This document shows positions 1-7,753 of a DNA stretch of 26,573 bases, in pieces. Each line of letters starts with the position of its first letter. Within the stretch, counting starts at the first letter, position 1. This DNA is from a virus: positions 1-26,573 of the IMG/VR virus record IMGVR_UViG_3300031601_003551. The stretch is one strand, 5' to 3'. A program made the translations under genes and the position numbers. Under the pieces are notes generated by a model. It was given only the letters and a program-made list of their open reading frames with translations, had not been told where the DNA came from and did not search any database.

Positions 1-726
1 TTAGCACCTCGCCTGAATGACGATCCATTCGCCCTCGATCATCGCGACGATAACTCGAGTGCCGTTGCTTAACGACTCACCTGAACTCAGCAACCAGTCG
101 TGGACTGTGATGGTTCCGCCTGTGGTGACCGCCGTGGCACTACTGGCATAGGTTAGGTCGGCAGACAGCGTGGCCTTTTGGATGGCGGCGCCGGCACCGC
201 CCAGTAAAACGACAGCCCACTTGGTGCCTGTGCCCGACTCCTTCCATAAGATGGTTGTCGATCCGGCCCCGTCAGTGAGGTTCGCGGTTACGGCTGTATC
301 TGCTCCGCATGTGGTTGCAGTCGCTAGCGTAATTTCAACTTCGACGATCGCCAGGCCGATGATGCGGGCATAGCCGATGCCGCCGTCGACGATCGGTTCG
401 TCGAGGATAACGAAGTTAGTCGCGTCGTCGGATGTCGGTGCCACGCACTTCAGGACGATGTCGTCGTCTTGGAACGCAGCCATGGCTACTTCATCAGCCG
501 CGTCCGGTTCAAATAGCGGACCGGTTGGCGAGACCACTGCATACCGATCGAGGTCGCCACCTGTATCGTTACGGATAAGAATCCGGATGCCAGAGCCCTT
601 GCCTTTGATCGAGGGTTGCCTGATTCCCTGAGTAGCACGTTCGACGAATTCCGCAGCATCCAACATGCAGTTGAATGACTTGGCCTCGATGTCGACCGGT
701 TGACCGGCTGTTACATGCGGCTGCAT
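1..726 (-). CDS. Putative distal tail or other virion structural protein (241 aa)
   Basis: The gene is complete: the ATG directly follows the TAA of the upstream gene, and its own TAA occupies the first three bases of the window. I do not recognise a named domain. The protein has no Cys-rich motif, signal peptide or membrane segment. It is rich in Ala, Thr, Val and Gly in short beta-prone stretches, especially residues 120-235, as is usual for phage baseplate, tail or decoration proteins. Its place two genes after the tape measure gene suggests a distal tail component, but this is inferred from position only. It could also be a receptor-binding accessory protein. Confidence 0.6.
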   Translation of the reverse strand: MQPHVTAGQPVDIEAKSFNCMLDAAEFVERATQGIRQPSIKGKGSGIRILIRNDTGGDLDRYAVVSPTGPLFEPDAADEVAMAAFQDDDIVLKCVAPTSDDATNFVILDEPIVDGGIGYARIIGLAIVEVEITLATATTCGADTAVTANLTDGAGSTTILWKESGTGTKWAVVLLGGAGAAIQKATLSADLTYASSATAVTTGGTITVHDWLLSSGESLSNGTRVIVAMIEGEWIVIQARC

Positions 727-1548
727 TTAGAATCCGATCATGAGGGGGCTGAAGTCGGCATACTCGTATACCTGCTCGACGTATGCCGCCTTGGGTTTCG
801 ATACGATTTTCTTCAGGTCAGTGTTTGCACTCTTGTAGTAAATGACCCACATATAATCCCAGCCTCGCTTGGCCGGAACAGTGATATCGCCAACGGGGAT
901 ATCGGTTGCATTGGGCAATGCCGAGAATTTGTACGTGATCTCGCAACGATCGGGTTCGGTTTGCTGGCCTGAAGCACCGAGGAAGATTACTTCGCCTGGC
1001 TCGAATGTCCGGAACGAGTATTTGTTTACGCACGTAGAGAGATTGAACAGATACTTAAGGTAGAACGACGTGACGTTGGCAGGGAGAAACGTCCACTTCT
1101 CTGTCCAGGTGTACGCCGCGATCGGCACGTCGACGCCTGACACCTCGCCGTCATAATTGACATTGATCCCGCCGCCGAAATCATTGATCGTTGCAGCGGG
1201 GTCACCGATAGGTACTGTCGCACTAATCGTCTGTCGAGTTTGAGTCAGGTGCTGCGTGGCACCTTGGGTGTCAAACGAATATTGTGGTGTCGGCCAGTTT
1301 ACAAGTTCAGGCTTTTTATTTCCGAATGGTGCGTAATGGGCAACGCCTTCCCATGTCTCATCGGCCGTCTCGTCGACCGTAACGCTGGAGAGGAAGACCT
1401 GGCCGACCTGGGCAGGGGCTGCTGCGACGATGGCCGCGGTGGCGTCGGCTTCGACACTCGTACCGGTCACGAGGTAATGGCGAGACGCATCCGACTGTTT
1501 GTCGTAATTGTATTCACGCCCGTATTGTTCTGCGGCGACTATGGTCAT
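727..1548 (-). CDS. Putative distal tail protein following the tape measure (273 aa)
   Basis: The ATG overlaps the stop of the tape measure gene (GCATGA), so the two are probably translationally coupled. The protein is soluble, rich in aromatic residues and beta-prone. An N-terminal part (about 1-70) is rich in Ala, Thr and Val. A longer part (about 75-273) contains several Trp and Tyr residues and ends in a Tyr/Phe-rich tail. In siphoviruses the gene right after the tape measure usually encodes the distal tail protein that caps the tail tube, and this is the best guess here. I see no diagnostic motif, so the specific role is inferred from synteny. Confidence 0.6.
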   Translation of the reverse strand: MTIVAAEQYGREYNYDKQSDASRHYLVTGTSVEADATAAIVAAAPAQVGQVFLSSVTVDETADETWEGVAHYAPFGNKKPELVNWPTPQYSFDTQGATQHLTQTRQTISATVPIGDPAATINDFGGGINVNYDGEVSGVDVPIAAYTWTEKWTFLPANVTSFYLKYLFNLSTCVNKYSFRTFEPGEVIFLGASGQQTEPDRCEITYKFSALPNATDIPVGDITVPAKRGWDYMWVIYYKSANTDLKKIVSKPKAAYVEQVYEYADFSPLMIGF

Positions 1549-4355
1549 GCGAATAACAATCCTTTGTTTCGTTTTGAGTCCTTAGCCAACTGCTTGGTGT
1601 TTTTATTCACACCCTTAACTTCTTTGTGGATGTCCTTCTGAATGTCATGCCCTTGGAGTGACTGAAGGGCGCGAACATTGAAGATGCCCTGGGAACCGCG
1701 TTGGTTCTTTTGGGTTTCGTCCAAATCGGAAAGAGCCCACTTGTCCCTCTGCAACTTACCTTTGAATTCAAATTGCCGTTCGATTTCATCTTTATTTTTG
1801 GGGTTATCTCGTAGGGCCTGCCTTTTCTCTTCCGCAAGGAGTTCCTTTGCCGTTTGCCTTTTTAATATCTTCTCCGCCTCCCTATCACCGTGATGTGTCA
1901 CCAAGTCTAAAGCACCTCGAGCCTTGATTCTTAACATAAGACTTTCGTCTTCGATCTGCTGCGTGTCTCGTGCCTCTTCCTTCTTCAGCTTCTTCGCCTT
2001 AACCGCCGCCTTCTTCGCGTGCTTATCTATGATGTTCTGTTTTTCTATTGTGTGAGTATCGTTGATCATCTGTAAAGCTTTTCCGTTGGCACCTTCGGCT
2101 TTGGCATCATCGTATGTTCGTCTGTATTTGAGGTACAGCGCTCTCTGCTCTCTCTTCTCGACGTTTTCGATCGACGCGGTCTTAGCATCTTCAAGGTCTT
2201 CAATGATATCCTTGTTATCCGCAAGCCATTGTTTCTTTTTGGTTTTCTCCTGCTCATGGACTTCATCTGCAGTCAATGGGATATTTTCGGAATGGTCCTG
2301 ACCAGGTTGTTGCTGTGATGCGGTCTCGATCGCTTTCAACGCAGCAATCTCCTTTTTCGTCGATCCCGTAGCTTGCTTCAGCCGGGCCTCGTCATCTTTG
2401 ATCGCCTGTGCCTGGGACTTATATTCCGGAGTGTCCTCGTACCCTTGCCGGCCCCCTCGAGCTTGAGCCATTGCCAGCCTTTTGGCCAAGTCCGCTTTAC
2501 GCACCGGAATGTTGGCGAGAGCTGCCTCTTGCTCCTTAAGCTGCTCGGTTTTTCTCTTGATGTTTTCCTGTCTATTCGTCGCCTGTTCCTGTCTCTCATT
2601 GTCGCGAACTAATCGGGCGGCTGCCGCCGCATCGTATTTACTGTCGCCTGATCTCCCCATAGCACCTGCAAGCTGCGGATACAAACCAATCAGTTCAGCG
2701 ACCAGGGTCTTCTGCCTCTCTAGTCCCGCTGTTACGTTCCCACCAGCCTTCCGCACCTTCTCGATCGCCTCGCGTTGCTTGTTGATCAGGTTGAGCAGTT
2801 CTCGAGCACGATTCGCCTTCTGTTGCGTATCCGTTACATCCTTTCTAAATGCATCTTGCACTGACTTTGCGGCCTCGGCCAGCTCCTGTGTCGTCTTGAC
2901 CGCTTCGCCTGTGTTCTGTAGGTAAATGTAAACAGCCGCCGCCGCCGCCGCGATTGCGACACCGGCAATCAGCCAGGGGTTGGACAACATACTGGCGAGC
3001 GCAACGGTGTTAGCTGTGGCAACCGCGTCGACGAATGCCCAGATCCAGATTATGCAATACTCGACGCCTTGTGCCAGCAGTAAGAAGGCTCCTCCTAATT
3101 TAGCAATAGTCGTGCCAGTAGCACCGAGGATCATCAGGCCGACCGCTGCAAGCTTGGCTGCGGATGCCAGGGTGACGGCTGTAGTAACAACCGCCCCCAT
3201 CGCAAATACGGTGTACCCCAGCGCCCGAACGATTCCTTCGTTGGCTTTGGCGACGACATTCATCCAGTCGGCCAGGTCTTTCATTCCCTGCCCGACCCAG
3301 ATGATGCTGGAGACTAAACCTGCTCCGACCGTCTTGGCTAGGTCTTTTATCGATTGCCATAATTGATCGACTTTGAATCCGGCCGTATCGGTGGCTTTCC
3401 CAAATGCGATCAACTCTTCACCGGCAGAGTTGGACTGCAGCATAAGGTCGTGTTCGTAACCGGTAAGTTTCTGCAAGGCTGGTGCCAGACCAGTGATCGC
3501 ACGAATATTTGGGAAGGCTGCACCGAGGTCGCCGAAATCAAATTTCGACAATTGTTTAAACACGCCCATCAACCCTACCGCTTTGAGTGTTGAGGTGTGC
3601 AGCTCGATGCCCAACTGACGTGCCGCCTCGGCCTGCTGTGGACCGGGCGACATAAAACTGTTGATGATCGCTCGCGCGGCCGTAACGGACCGCTCGGCAC
3701 GCATGCCGGCACGGGTCAAGGTAGAGATAAGAGCAAGAAGTTCTTCAATCGGGACTCCCGCCGCCGATGCCGTTGTCGCCACCATGCCGATGGATTGAGC
3801 CAACTCTTCATAACGGATTTTGCCCCGGCGTACCGTCGTAAAAAGCATATCAGATACATGCGCCGCTTGGTCGGCCTCCATGGCATAGGCGTTGAGAATA
3901 GTAGTTGTGGCATCGGCCGCTGTAGCGGTATCGCTAAAGCCGCCTTTAGCAGCCCTCGCCGAAACGCGGAGCACCTCAAGGGCATGTTCAGGCGCAACAC
4001 TTGCTGAGAGAATGTCATATAATCCTCGGGTTAGGTGATCGGTTGCTTCACCAAATTCCTTAGACATCTCGCGGACAGCTTTAGAGAACTGCTTCAGGTG
4101 CCGTTCTGGCTCCATGAGCATCGTAGAGACGTTCGCCATCTGCCGTTCGAATTTGATGTATTCGTTTGCAGAAATTGCAAGAGTCATCCCGCCTGCCAAG
4201 GTGGTGCGGGACATAGACGACGCGATCTTGTCGGCCTTAGCAGCGAATGCCCGCAGTCGAGCTTCGGCCTTGGCGAGCTTGGATCGGAATTTACCGTCGC
4301 GGAGAAACATTTCCACGTAGGCTCCACCGGCTCGTACTGAAGCTGATGCGGGCAT
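1545..4355 (-). CDS. Tail tape measure protein (TP901-type, 936 aa)
   Basis: This is the longest gene in the window, directly downstream of the tail assembly chaperone. Residues about 70-330 resemble the phage tail tape measure domain of the TP901 family: repeated amphipathic helices, a region rich in Ala and Thr around residues 140-200, and a segment about bringing monomers together near the RAERS motif. Residues about 375-480 hold several hydrophobic helices, including an Ala-rich run encoded by a GCC repeat at 2936-2951. Residues about 490-936 are Lys/Glu/Gln-rich and should form long coiled coils. The protein sets tail length during assembly and is ejected into the host. At about 0.15 nm per residue, 936 residues predict a tail near 140 nm. 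The ATG lies three bases after the stop of the frameshifted chaperone. Confidence 0.9.
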   Translation of the reverse strand: MPASASVRAGGAYVEMFLRDGKFRSKLAKAEARLRAFAAKADKIASSMSRTTLAGGMTLAISANEYIKFERQMANVSTMLMEPERHLKQFSKAVREMSKEFGEATDHLTRGLYDILSASVAPEHALEVLRVSARAAKGGFSDTATAADATTTILNAYAMEADQAAHVSDMLFTTVRRGKIRYEELAQSIGMVATTASAAGVPIEELLALISTLTRAGMRAERSVTAARAIINSFMSPGPQQAEAARQLGIELHTSTLKAVGLMGVFKQLSKFDFGDLGAAFPNIRAITGLAPALQKLTGYEHDLMLQSNSAGEELIAFGKATDTAGFKVDQLWQSIKDLAKTVGAGLVSSIIWVGQGMKDLADWMNVVAKANEGIVRALGYTVFAMGAVVTTAVTLASAAKLAAVGLMILGATGTTIAKLGGAFLLLAQGVEYCIIWIWAFVDAVATANTVALASMLSNPWLIAGVAIAAAAAAVYIYLQNTGEAVKTTQELAEAAKSVQDAFRKDVTDTQQKANRARELLNLINKQREAIEKVRKAGGNVTAGLERQKTLVAELIGLYPQLAGAMGRSGDSKYDAAAAARLVRDNERQEQATNRQENIKRKTEQLKEQEAALANIPVRKADLAKRLAMAQARGGRQGYEDTPEYKSQAQAIKDDEARLKQATGSTKKEIAALKAIETASQQQPGQDHSENIPLTADEVHEQEKTKKKQWLADNKDIIEDLEDAKTASIENVEKREQRALYLKYRRTYDDAKAEGANGKALQMINDTHTIEKQNIIDKHAKKAAVKAKKLKKEEARDTQQIEDESLMLRIKARGALDLVTHHGDREAEKILKRQTAKELLAEEKRQALRDNPKNKDEIERQFEFKGKLQRDKWALSDLDETQKNQRGSQGIFNVRALQSLQGHDIQKDIHKEVKGVNKNTKQLAKDSKRNKGLLFA

Positions 4356-4358
4356 TTG

Positions 4359-4799
4359 TTATACGCTTTCTGGGGCCGGGAAAATTGTTGCCATCTGGTC
4401 CCAAGCGGCCTGGCCTTCGATGACGACGCCACTTGCTTTACTGTCACGATAAGGATGCAGCTCATCGTAGGATACTTTAACTCCTACGGACGACATTATT
4501 GCTACCTGGATGGCAACCGTGTGGTCCCATCCAGCCTCCTCGTGAGCCTTGTACATCGCCTCCAGTCGTCGCAGGGTAAACGGTCCAGGGTCGAGGCCTA
4601 AGACTCCACCGTATCGGTCTCCAAGATCCCAGACATTATACTTTGGTACTCGCTGTCCAGCTTGGCCAGGAGTCCCTCCGTCATCTGGGCTTCCATTTCC
4701 TTGTTGTCCATCGTCTTGTCTTGCCAGATCTCCATCGACTTCCGCATGCGACAGACCTTGTTGTACATCTTGCGGAATTTCTGACGGTGGAGCGGGGGG
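4359..4799 (-). CDS. Tail assembly chaperone, -1 frame extension (gpGT-like C-terminal part)
   Basis: This frame is read only after a -1 slip at the heptamer just upstream and has no start of its own at its 5' end. It stays open for 146 codons and reads as real protein. A Pro/Gly/Asp/Gln-rich linker is followed by a block around YNVWDLGDRYGGVLGLDPG and then FTLRRLEAM, which resembles the second half of siphovirus tail chaperones. Joined to the first 97 residues of the upstream frame it gives a 243-aa fusion. In lambda the equivalent gpG-GT fusion recruits tail tube subunits to the tape measure. An internal ATG at 4556 would give a 65-aa fragment that cuts into the conserved block, so I do not regard it as the real start. 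The stop lies three bases before the tape measure ATG. Confidence 0.82.
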   Translation of the reverse strand, partial: PPAPPSEIPQDVQQGLSHAEVDGDLARQDDGQQGNGSPDDGGTPGQAGQRVPKYNVWDLGDRYGGVLGLDPGPFTLRRLEAMYKAHEEAGWDHTVAIQVAIMSSVGVKVSYDELHPYRDSKASGVVIEGQAAWDQMATIFPAPESV

Positions 4800-5089
4800 A
4801 AAAAATCTTCGAGGCCCTCGACGATTGCGACCAGGCCATCATCAAGAGAATCTCCGCCGAGTGCTCTGCCGAAGTCCTCGTCTGTGATCTTCAGACTGTC
4901 GGCTTCGTCCTTGCAGAGAACATACAGGATGTCGCCCAATGACAGAAGGTTATCCTCGAGGGTGAAGATCACGCCGTTGTCACTGAGGCATGTCAAGTCG
5001 ACCTCGAGTAACGCCTTGACCCGTCGAAGCGAAGTGTAGTCGACCGGCACCAGCCAGCTGCGACCATTTTTATCTTTAAAGGAGCCCAT
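4598..5089 (-). CDS. Tail assembly chaperone, unshifted form (gpG-like, 163 aa)
   Basis: This is the zero-frame product of the chaperone locus, between a structural gene of the tail and the tape measure gene, the standard siphovirus position. It is a soluble, acidic-to-mixed helical protein without Cys-rich or membrane motifs. The slippery site falls at codons 96-97 (FF before PP). Most ribosomes should read through to the TAG at 4598; a minority should shift to -1 and make the longer form. Both forms are assembly factors expected to be absent from the virion. The start ATG is preceded by GAGATTTTTTC, so the ribosome binding site is weak and U-rich. Family membership is inferred from synteny plus the frameshift, which together are quite diagnostic. 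Confidence 0.85.
   Translation of the reverse strand: MGSFKDKNGRSWLVPVDYTSLRRVKALLEVDLTCLSDNGVIFTLEDNLLSLGDILYVLCKDEADSLKITDEDFGRALGGDSLDDGLVAIVEGLEDFFPPLHRQKFRKMYNKVCRMRKSMEIWQDKTMDNKEMEAQMTEGLLAKLDSEYQSIMSGILETDTVES
4799..4805 (-). promoter_or_regulatory. -1 programmed ribosomal frameshift slippery site (T TTT TTC)
   Basis: On the minus strand six T and then six C form the heptamer T TTT TTC in exact X XXY YYZ phase with the zero frame (GAT TTT TTC CCC). Re-pairing one base back gives TTT TTT CCC CCC and enters the open -1 frame. The phase change matches exactly: zero-frame codons start at positions equal to 1 mod 3 and the downstream frame at 2 mod 3, which is a -1 shift. The C6 run just downstream could slow or pair the mRNA. 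I did not model a stimulatory structure. Confidence 0.85.
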
Positions 5090-5133
5090 GAAAAAATCTC
5101 AATTGTGTAATTGGTGCGATTGATAAGGAGCCT

Positions 5134-5155
5134 CACCACATGTGATCAGGTGGTG
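5134..5155 (-). other. Inverted repeat at gene end
   Basis: CACCAC and GTGGTG flank a 10-base loop that includes the stop codon of the upstream structural gene. The left arm is part of the 8-base palindrome CACATGTG. No T-run follows on the minus strand, so it is not a convincing intrinsic terminator. It may simply stabilise or process the transcript before the chaperone gene. Confidence 0.35.
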
Positions 5156-5766
5156 TTATTAAGTAGGGCCGCGATCTGCAACCTGGCTGTCGTTGATGAG
5201 CTGGAATTGCTGGCGACGATCGTGTCGATCGTCGTGGACGCGAGGGGGTTCGTCGAACCGTCGCCGTCGAGGTACGACCAGTCTTCGTCTTCCGTCATGA
5301 CCTGACGTGCGGCCAATGCTTTTTCGGCTTCTCGATACTCGATGAAACCATCGGCATCCTTGATGATCGAAACGATCATTTCGACGTCGTCGCCTTCGAA
5401 GTCGGCGTCGACTTCGACCAGTTCGGTCGCGACCACCGCGGTCGTCTCGCTGGGGAGGACGGCCGAGCCGGCCGTGGACGTGAACGTGACGTCGTCGGTG
5501 GCCACCTCGGTAACTTCCGCACCGTATCGCATGCCATCGGCATAGTAGATGTCGAGAAAGTCGCCGACGCTATACTCGTGACCGGTTGCCAGGGTGAGCA
5601 CGCCAGCGGTGTCACTCGTGCGAGTCGACAGCGTACCGGCGATGCCGACCGGTAGGTCGACGTCGGTCTGGAATAGGGAGGCCGCGCTTCGAGTGGCCTC
5701 TGAGGTGAGCTGGATACCACCAACCGTGATTTGCTTGGAGTATCGGCCTGTCTGATAAACGGCCAT
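5146..5766 (-). CDS. Putative tail structural protein (206 aa)
   Basis: The gene lies between the tail tube gene and the tail chaperone. Residues 1-120 are rich in Thr, Val, Ala and Asp in alternating beta-prone patterns. Residues 120-165 are acidic and more helical. The C-terminus is a Ser/Thr/Asn-rich tail. I do not recognise a named family. The AAAAGGAAAAATACC before the ATG is a plausible ribosome binding site. From its position it is probably a tail tube accessory protein or second tube-like protein, but this is inference only. Confidence 0.6.
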   Translation of the reverse strand: MAVYQTGRYSKQITVGGIQLTSEATRSAASLFQTDVDLPVGIAGTLSTRTSDTAGVLTLATGHEYSVGDFLDIYYADGMRYGAEVTEVATDDVTFTSTAGSAVLPSETTAVVATELVEVDADFEGDDVEMIVSIIKDADGFIEYREAEKALAARQVMTEDEDWSYLDGDGSTNPLASTTIDTIVASNSSSSTTARLQIAALLNNTT

Positions 5767-5833
5767 TGGTATTTTTCCTTTTGAATAATAGTATGTGACA
5801 AATGCCCCTGTCGTTTCTGCCCCTTAGTTTTTA

Positions 5834-6253
5834 TTAAACGAATGTCGGGGTCACTGAGGTGTTCGCTGGCTTCAGGGTCACGTCGTGACTGATCACGTCG
5901 CCGATGCCTTCCTTGCGAGAGAAGTTCATCACGTTGGCATCGCAACGCAGGCCGCGGCCACTTGCCTTGTCGAGGACTCGAATCGAGATCGCGGTCTGGT
6001 TTGTCCAGGCGTTGACGAACGCAGTGTACGCCGAGCTGGACGCTTCTGCGAACATTGTCAGGTTCACCGAGACCGACTTCAGCGTGACGGCCGCGGTTTT
6101 GAATCCGCCAGTGTCACGAGTCGTCGTATCGATCTCGTCGGTCGACAGCTCGAGGCTGACGTCGGTGACATTGGGCACGACACTGGTCGCTTCAACGCCA
6201 GCGGTGCCATAACAAAATTCAGCATCTTTGCCGAGGAGTAGGGTTGTCGCCAT
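5834..6253 (-). CDS. Major tail tube protein (139 aa)
   Basis: The protein resembles TP901-1-type major tail proteins: an N-terminal strand with a GKDAEFCYG segment, a stretch with EIDTTTRDTGGFK near residues 38-52 that is typical of this family, then alternating strands. It should polymerise into the tube through which DNA passes. The length of about 140 aa is normal for the short members. A ribosome binding site, AAAGGAG, lies about a dozen bases before the ATG. The position before the chaperone and tape measure supports the call. The alternative is a second tube-like protein, with the true tube encoded by the next gene. Confidence 0.78.
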   Translation of the reverse strand: MATTLLLGKDAEFCYGTAGVEATSVVPNVTDVSLELSTDEIDTTTRDTGGFKTAAVTLKSVSVNLTMFAEASSSAYTAFVNAWTNQTAISIRVLDKASGRGLRCDANVMNFSRKEGIGDVISHDVTLKPANTSVTPTFV

Positions 6254-6268
6254 GGGATCAGGGCTCCT

Positions 6269-6901
6269 TTAAGGGCTAACTGAATTCGTCCAGAACTCAG
6301 GATAGCGCGCCATTACTTTCGTTAATGCCGGGCGCATAAATGGCCTCGGCGCGTATTTGCCGGTGATGTATTCGGAGCCGTACAATTGTTCGTTAAGCCG
6401 ATTGGCCCTTGCGACCTGAGCCGCTGTCCGTAGTTTTATGTAGCGAACTCGCTTCCGCTTTCCGCCAGTTACACTAATCTCGCCGCCACTGCCGATTCTA
6501 CGTTTCCGCCGTCGCGGGTTGCGGATCTTCTTCGTCCCGCCAAATTCATGTAATGGAGGTACGACGCCCTTGGCCACGCGGAAAGGGAGCGGTCCGACGA
6601 CAACCGATTCTGTGGCCTGGTCATACGAAAAATCCGACAGCTTCCGCATGAACGGATGCGGCTTAATCGCATGTGGTGGCGTGCCGGGCTTCGACGGTTT
6701 CGATTTATGAATCCGCTTTCGCGTGCCTGCCGACTTCTGTTCTTCTTGCGTTTTCTGCGACGTTCGATATCGCATCGATCGTTTGGCAGTCGTTCGCACT
6801 GCGGCACCTTGCCGGGACAGCGCTTTGATCTTGGCCTGGTCGACCTTGTCGGTGACTGTCTTGGAGTTGAACCAGGATTCTGTGTTGAACTTAACTTGCA
6901 T
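6269..6901 (-). CDS. Tail completion / HK97 gp10-like or minor tail Z-like protein (210 aa)
   Basis: The ATG at 6901 overlaps the end of the upstream gene by about ten bases (GAAAATGCAAGTTAA); a longer reading from 6955 would run deep into that gene, so I reject it. The protein is strongly basic: Lys/Arg-rich in residues 35-75 and 120-150, and rich in GTPPHAIKPHPF-type loop sequence. It contains RPFMRPAL near the C-terminus, which is typical of HK97 gp10/tail completion family proteins that also end in a ...RPFMRPAL-type motif. Its place between head connectors and tail tube fits a head-tail joining or tail terminator role. Confidence 0.7.
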   Translation of the reverse strand: MQVKFNTESWFNSKTVTDKVDQAKIKALSRQGAAVRTTAKRSMRYRTSQKTQEEQKSAGTRKRIHKSKPSKPGTPPHAIKPHPFMRKLSDFSYDQATESVVVGPLPFRVAKGVVPPLHEFGGTKKIRNPRRRKRRIGSGGEISVTGGKRKRVRYIKLRTAAQVARANRLNEQLYGSEYITGKYAPRPFMRPALTKVMARYPEFWTNSVSP

Positions 6902-7334
6902 TTTCGTAGTGCATGAATTCCATGCTGATGATCGCCATGAAATATCCGGCGGCATCCATCTCGGGATTGCAAATGGTTTCTCTTGACACCTTCAGGGAGC
7001 ATACGTTTTCGGCGGGATCGCCCGCAGTGAATGTATGTTCCATGAAGAAGTCAACGACCTCATCAGCCAGGTCGGATAATGACCCCTGGTCAGCCAGGTC
7101 CGTCGCGTCAACTTGTTTCTGGATGGCAACGTCAATGACGTTTGTAATTTTGTGGACCCCTCGAGCAAATTGCTCCTTCAGTCTTACCCGTGGGACAGAT
7201 GTGACTTTCAGGGTTGCCAACTCCTCGAGGCTATAGACCGGCCGGAATGCATACAGCGCGGTGAAGTCGAGGGCAAAACCATGCCCGTTGAGTTCACCCG
7301 TAACAGCAATTGCTAGGTCGGTTGCACTGGCCAT
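6891..7334 (-). CDS. Putative head-tail connector or tail terminator protein (147 aa)
   Basis: The start ATG shares bases with the TGA of the upstream gene (TGATG), so translation is probably coupled. The protein is soluble, with an alternating helix-strand pattern and a region rich in Ala, Asp and Leu near residues 70-95. Its size, and its position right before a gp10-like protein and the tail tube, match tail terminator or tail completion proteins such as the lambda gpU group. I see no decisive motif. The C-terminal overlap with the next gene suggests one translational unit. Confidence 0.58.
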   Translation of the reverse strand: MASATDLAIAVTGELNGHGFALDFTALYAFRPVYSLEELATLKVTSVPRVRLKEQFARGVHKITNVIDVAIQKQVDATDLADQGSLSDLADEVVDFFMEHTFTAGDPAENVCSLKVSRETICNPEMDAAGYFMAIISMEFMHYENAS

Positions 7335-7708
7335 CAGGCGTCGGCCTCCAATGTTTTCTTAGTGTGAATGCACATTCGCGTGCGGAACGAATCGGTGTAT
7401 TCGAAAGTAGGGCTATCGGCGAATGACGTAATTTTATGCGTCAACAGGCGGCTCCCTACCTGCAATACAATTACATCATCCGCCGATGGCTCCACTTTGG
7501 AACCGGAAATTACCAGCAGGCCGGGTTCGATCAGGAAATCGACGCTGATAGCTGAAATAGCAAAACCTTGTTGGTCGGTGCTCTCGAAGAGTGTCTCGCC
7601 GACTGTTGCCGGGATGACTACCGACAGCCCGCCTCGATAATACGTGATCGAGTGACCAGCATTATCGAGTTGAGCTTCAGCGAGGAACTCGAGAGCACCT
7701 TCCAACAT
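7334..7708 (-). CDS. Putative head-tail adaptor protein (124 aa)
   Basis: This is a small beta-rich protein. It begins with a short helix, followed by an ITYYRGG strand and a series of Val/Ile-rich strands. It ends with RTRMCIHTKK, an arrangement common in small head-tail adaptor proteins of siphoviruses, though I cannot name the family. The gene sits between the decoration protein and the tail completion proteins. The leader before its ATG contains AAGTAACCCCC followed by six T, a pattern repeated before the thioredoxin-like gene near 19470. Confidence 0.58.
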   Translation of the reverse strand: MLEGALEFLAEAQLDNAGHSITYYRGGLSVVIPATVGETLFESTDQQGFAISAISVDFLIEPGLLVISGSKVEPSADDVIVLQVGSRLLTHKITSFADSPTFEYTDSFRTRMCIHTKKTLEADA

Positions 7709-7753
7709 GATTTTTTATATCTCAAAAAAGGGGGTTACTTAAACGGGGTTCGA

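Noticed and set aside
2482-2925. A 147-aa plus-strand Cys/Ser/Leu-rich gene
   Set aside because: It is the antisense of the Lys/Glu-rich coiled coil in the tape measure gene, which produces Ser/Leu/Phe-rich shadows.
4359-4556. A separate 65-aa gene starting at an internal ATG
   Set aside because: The same frame is open far upstream and joins the chaperone by a -1 shift; this ATG would cut through a conserved-looking block.
5134-5155. An intrinsic terminator after the structural gene at 5146-5766
   Set aside because: The stem is only 6 bp and no T-run follows; read-through to the chaperone is expected.
5376-5945. A 189-aa Arg-rich minus-strand ORF
   Set aside because: It overlaps the tail tube gene and the next structural gene in another frame and has low-complexity Arg/Pro content typical of an out-of-frame reading.
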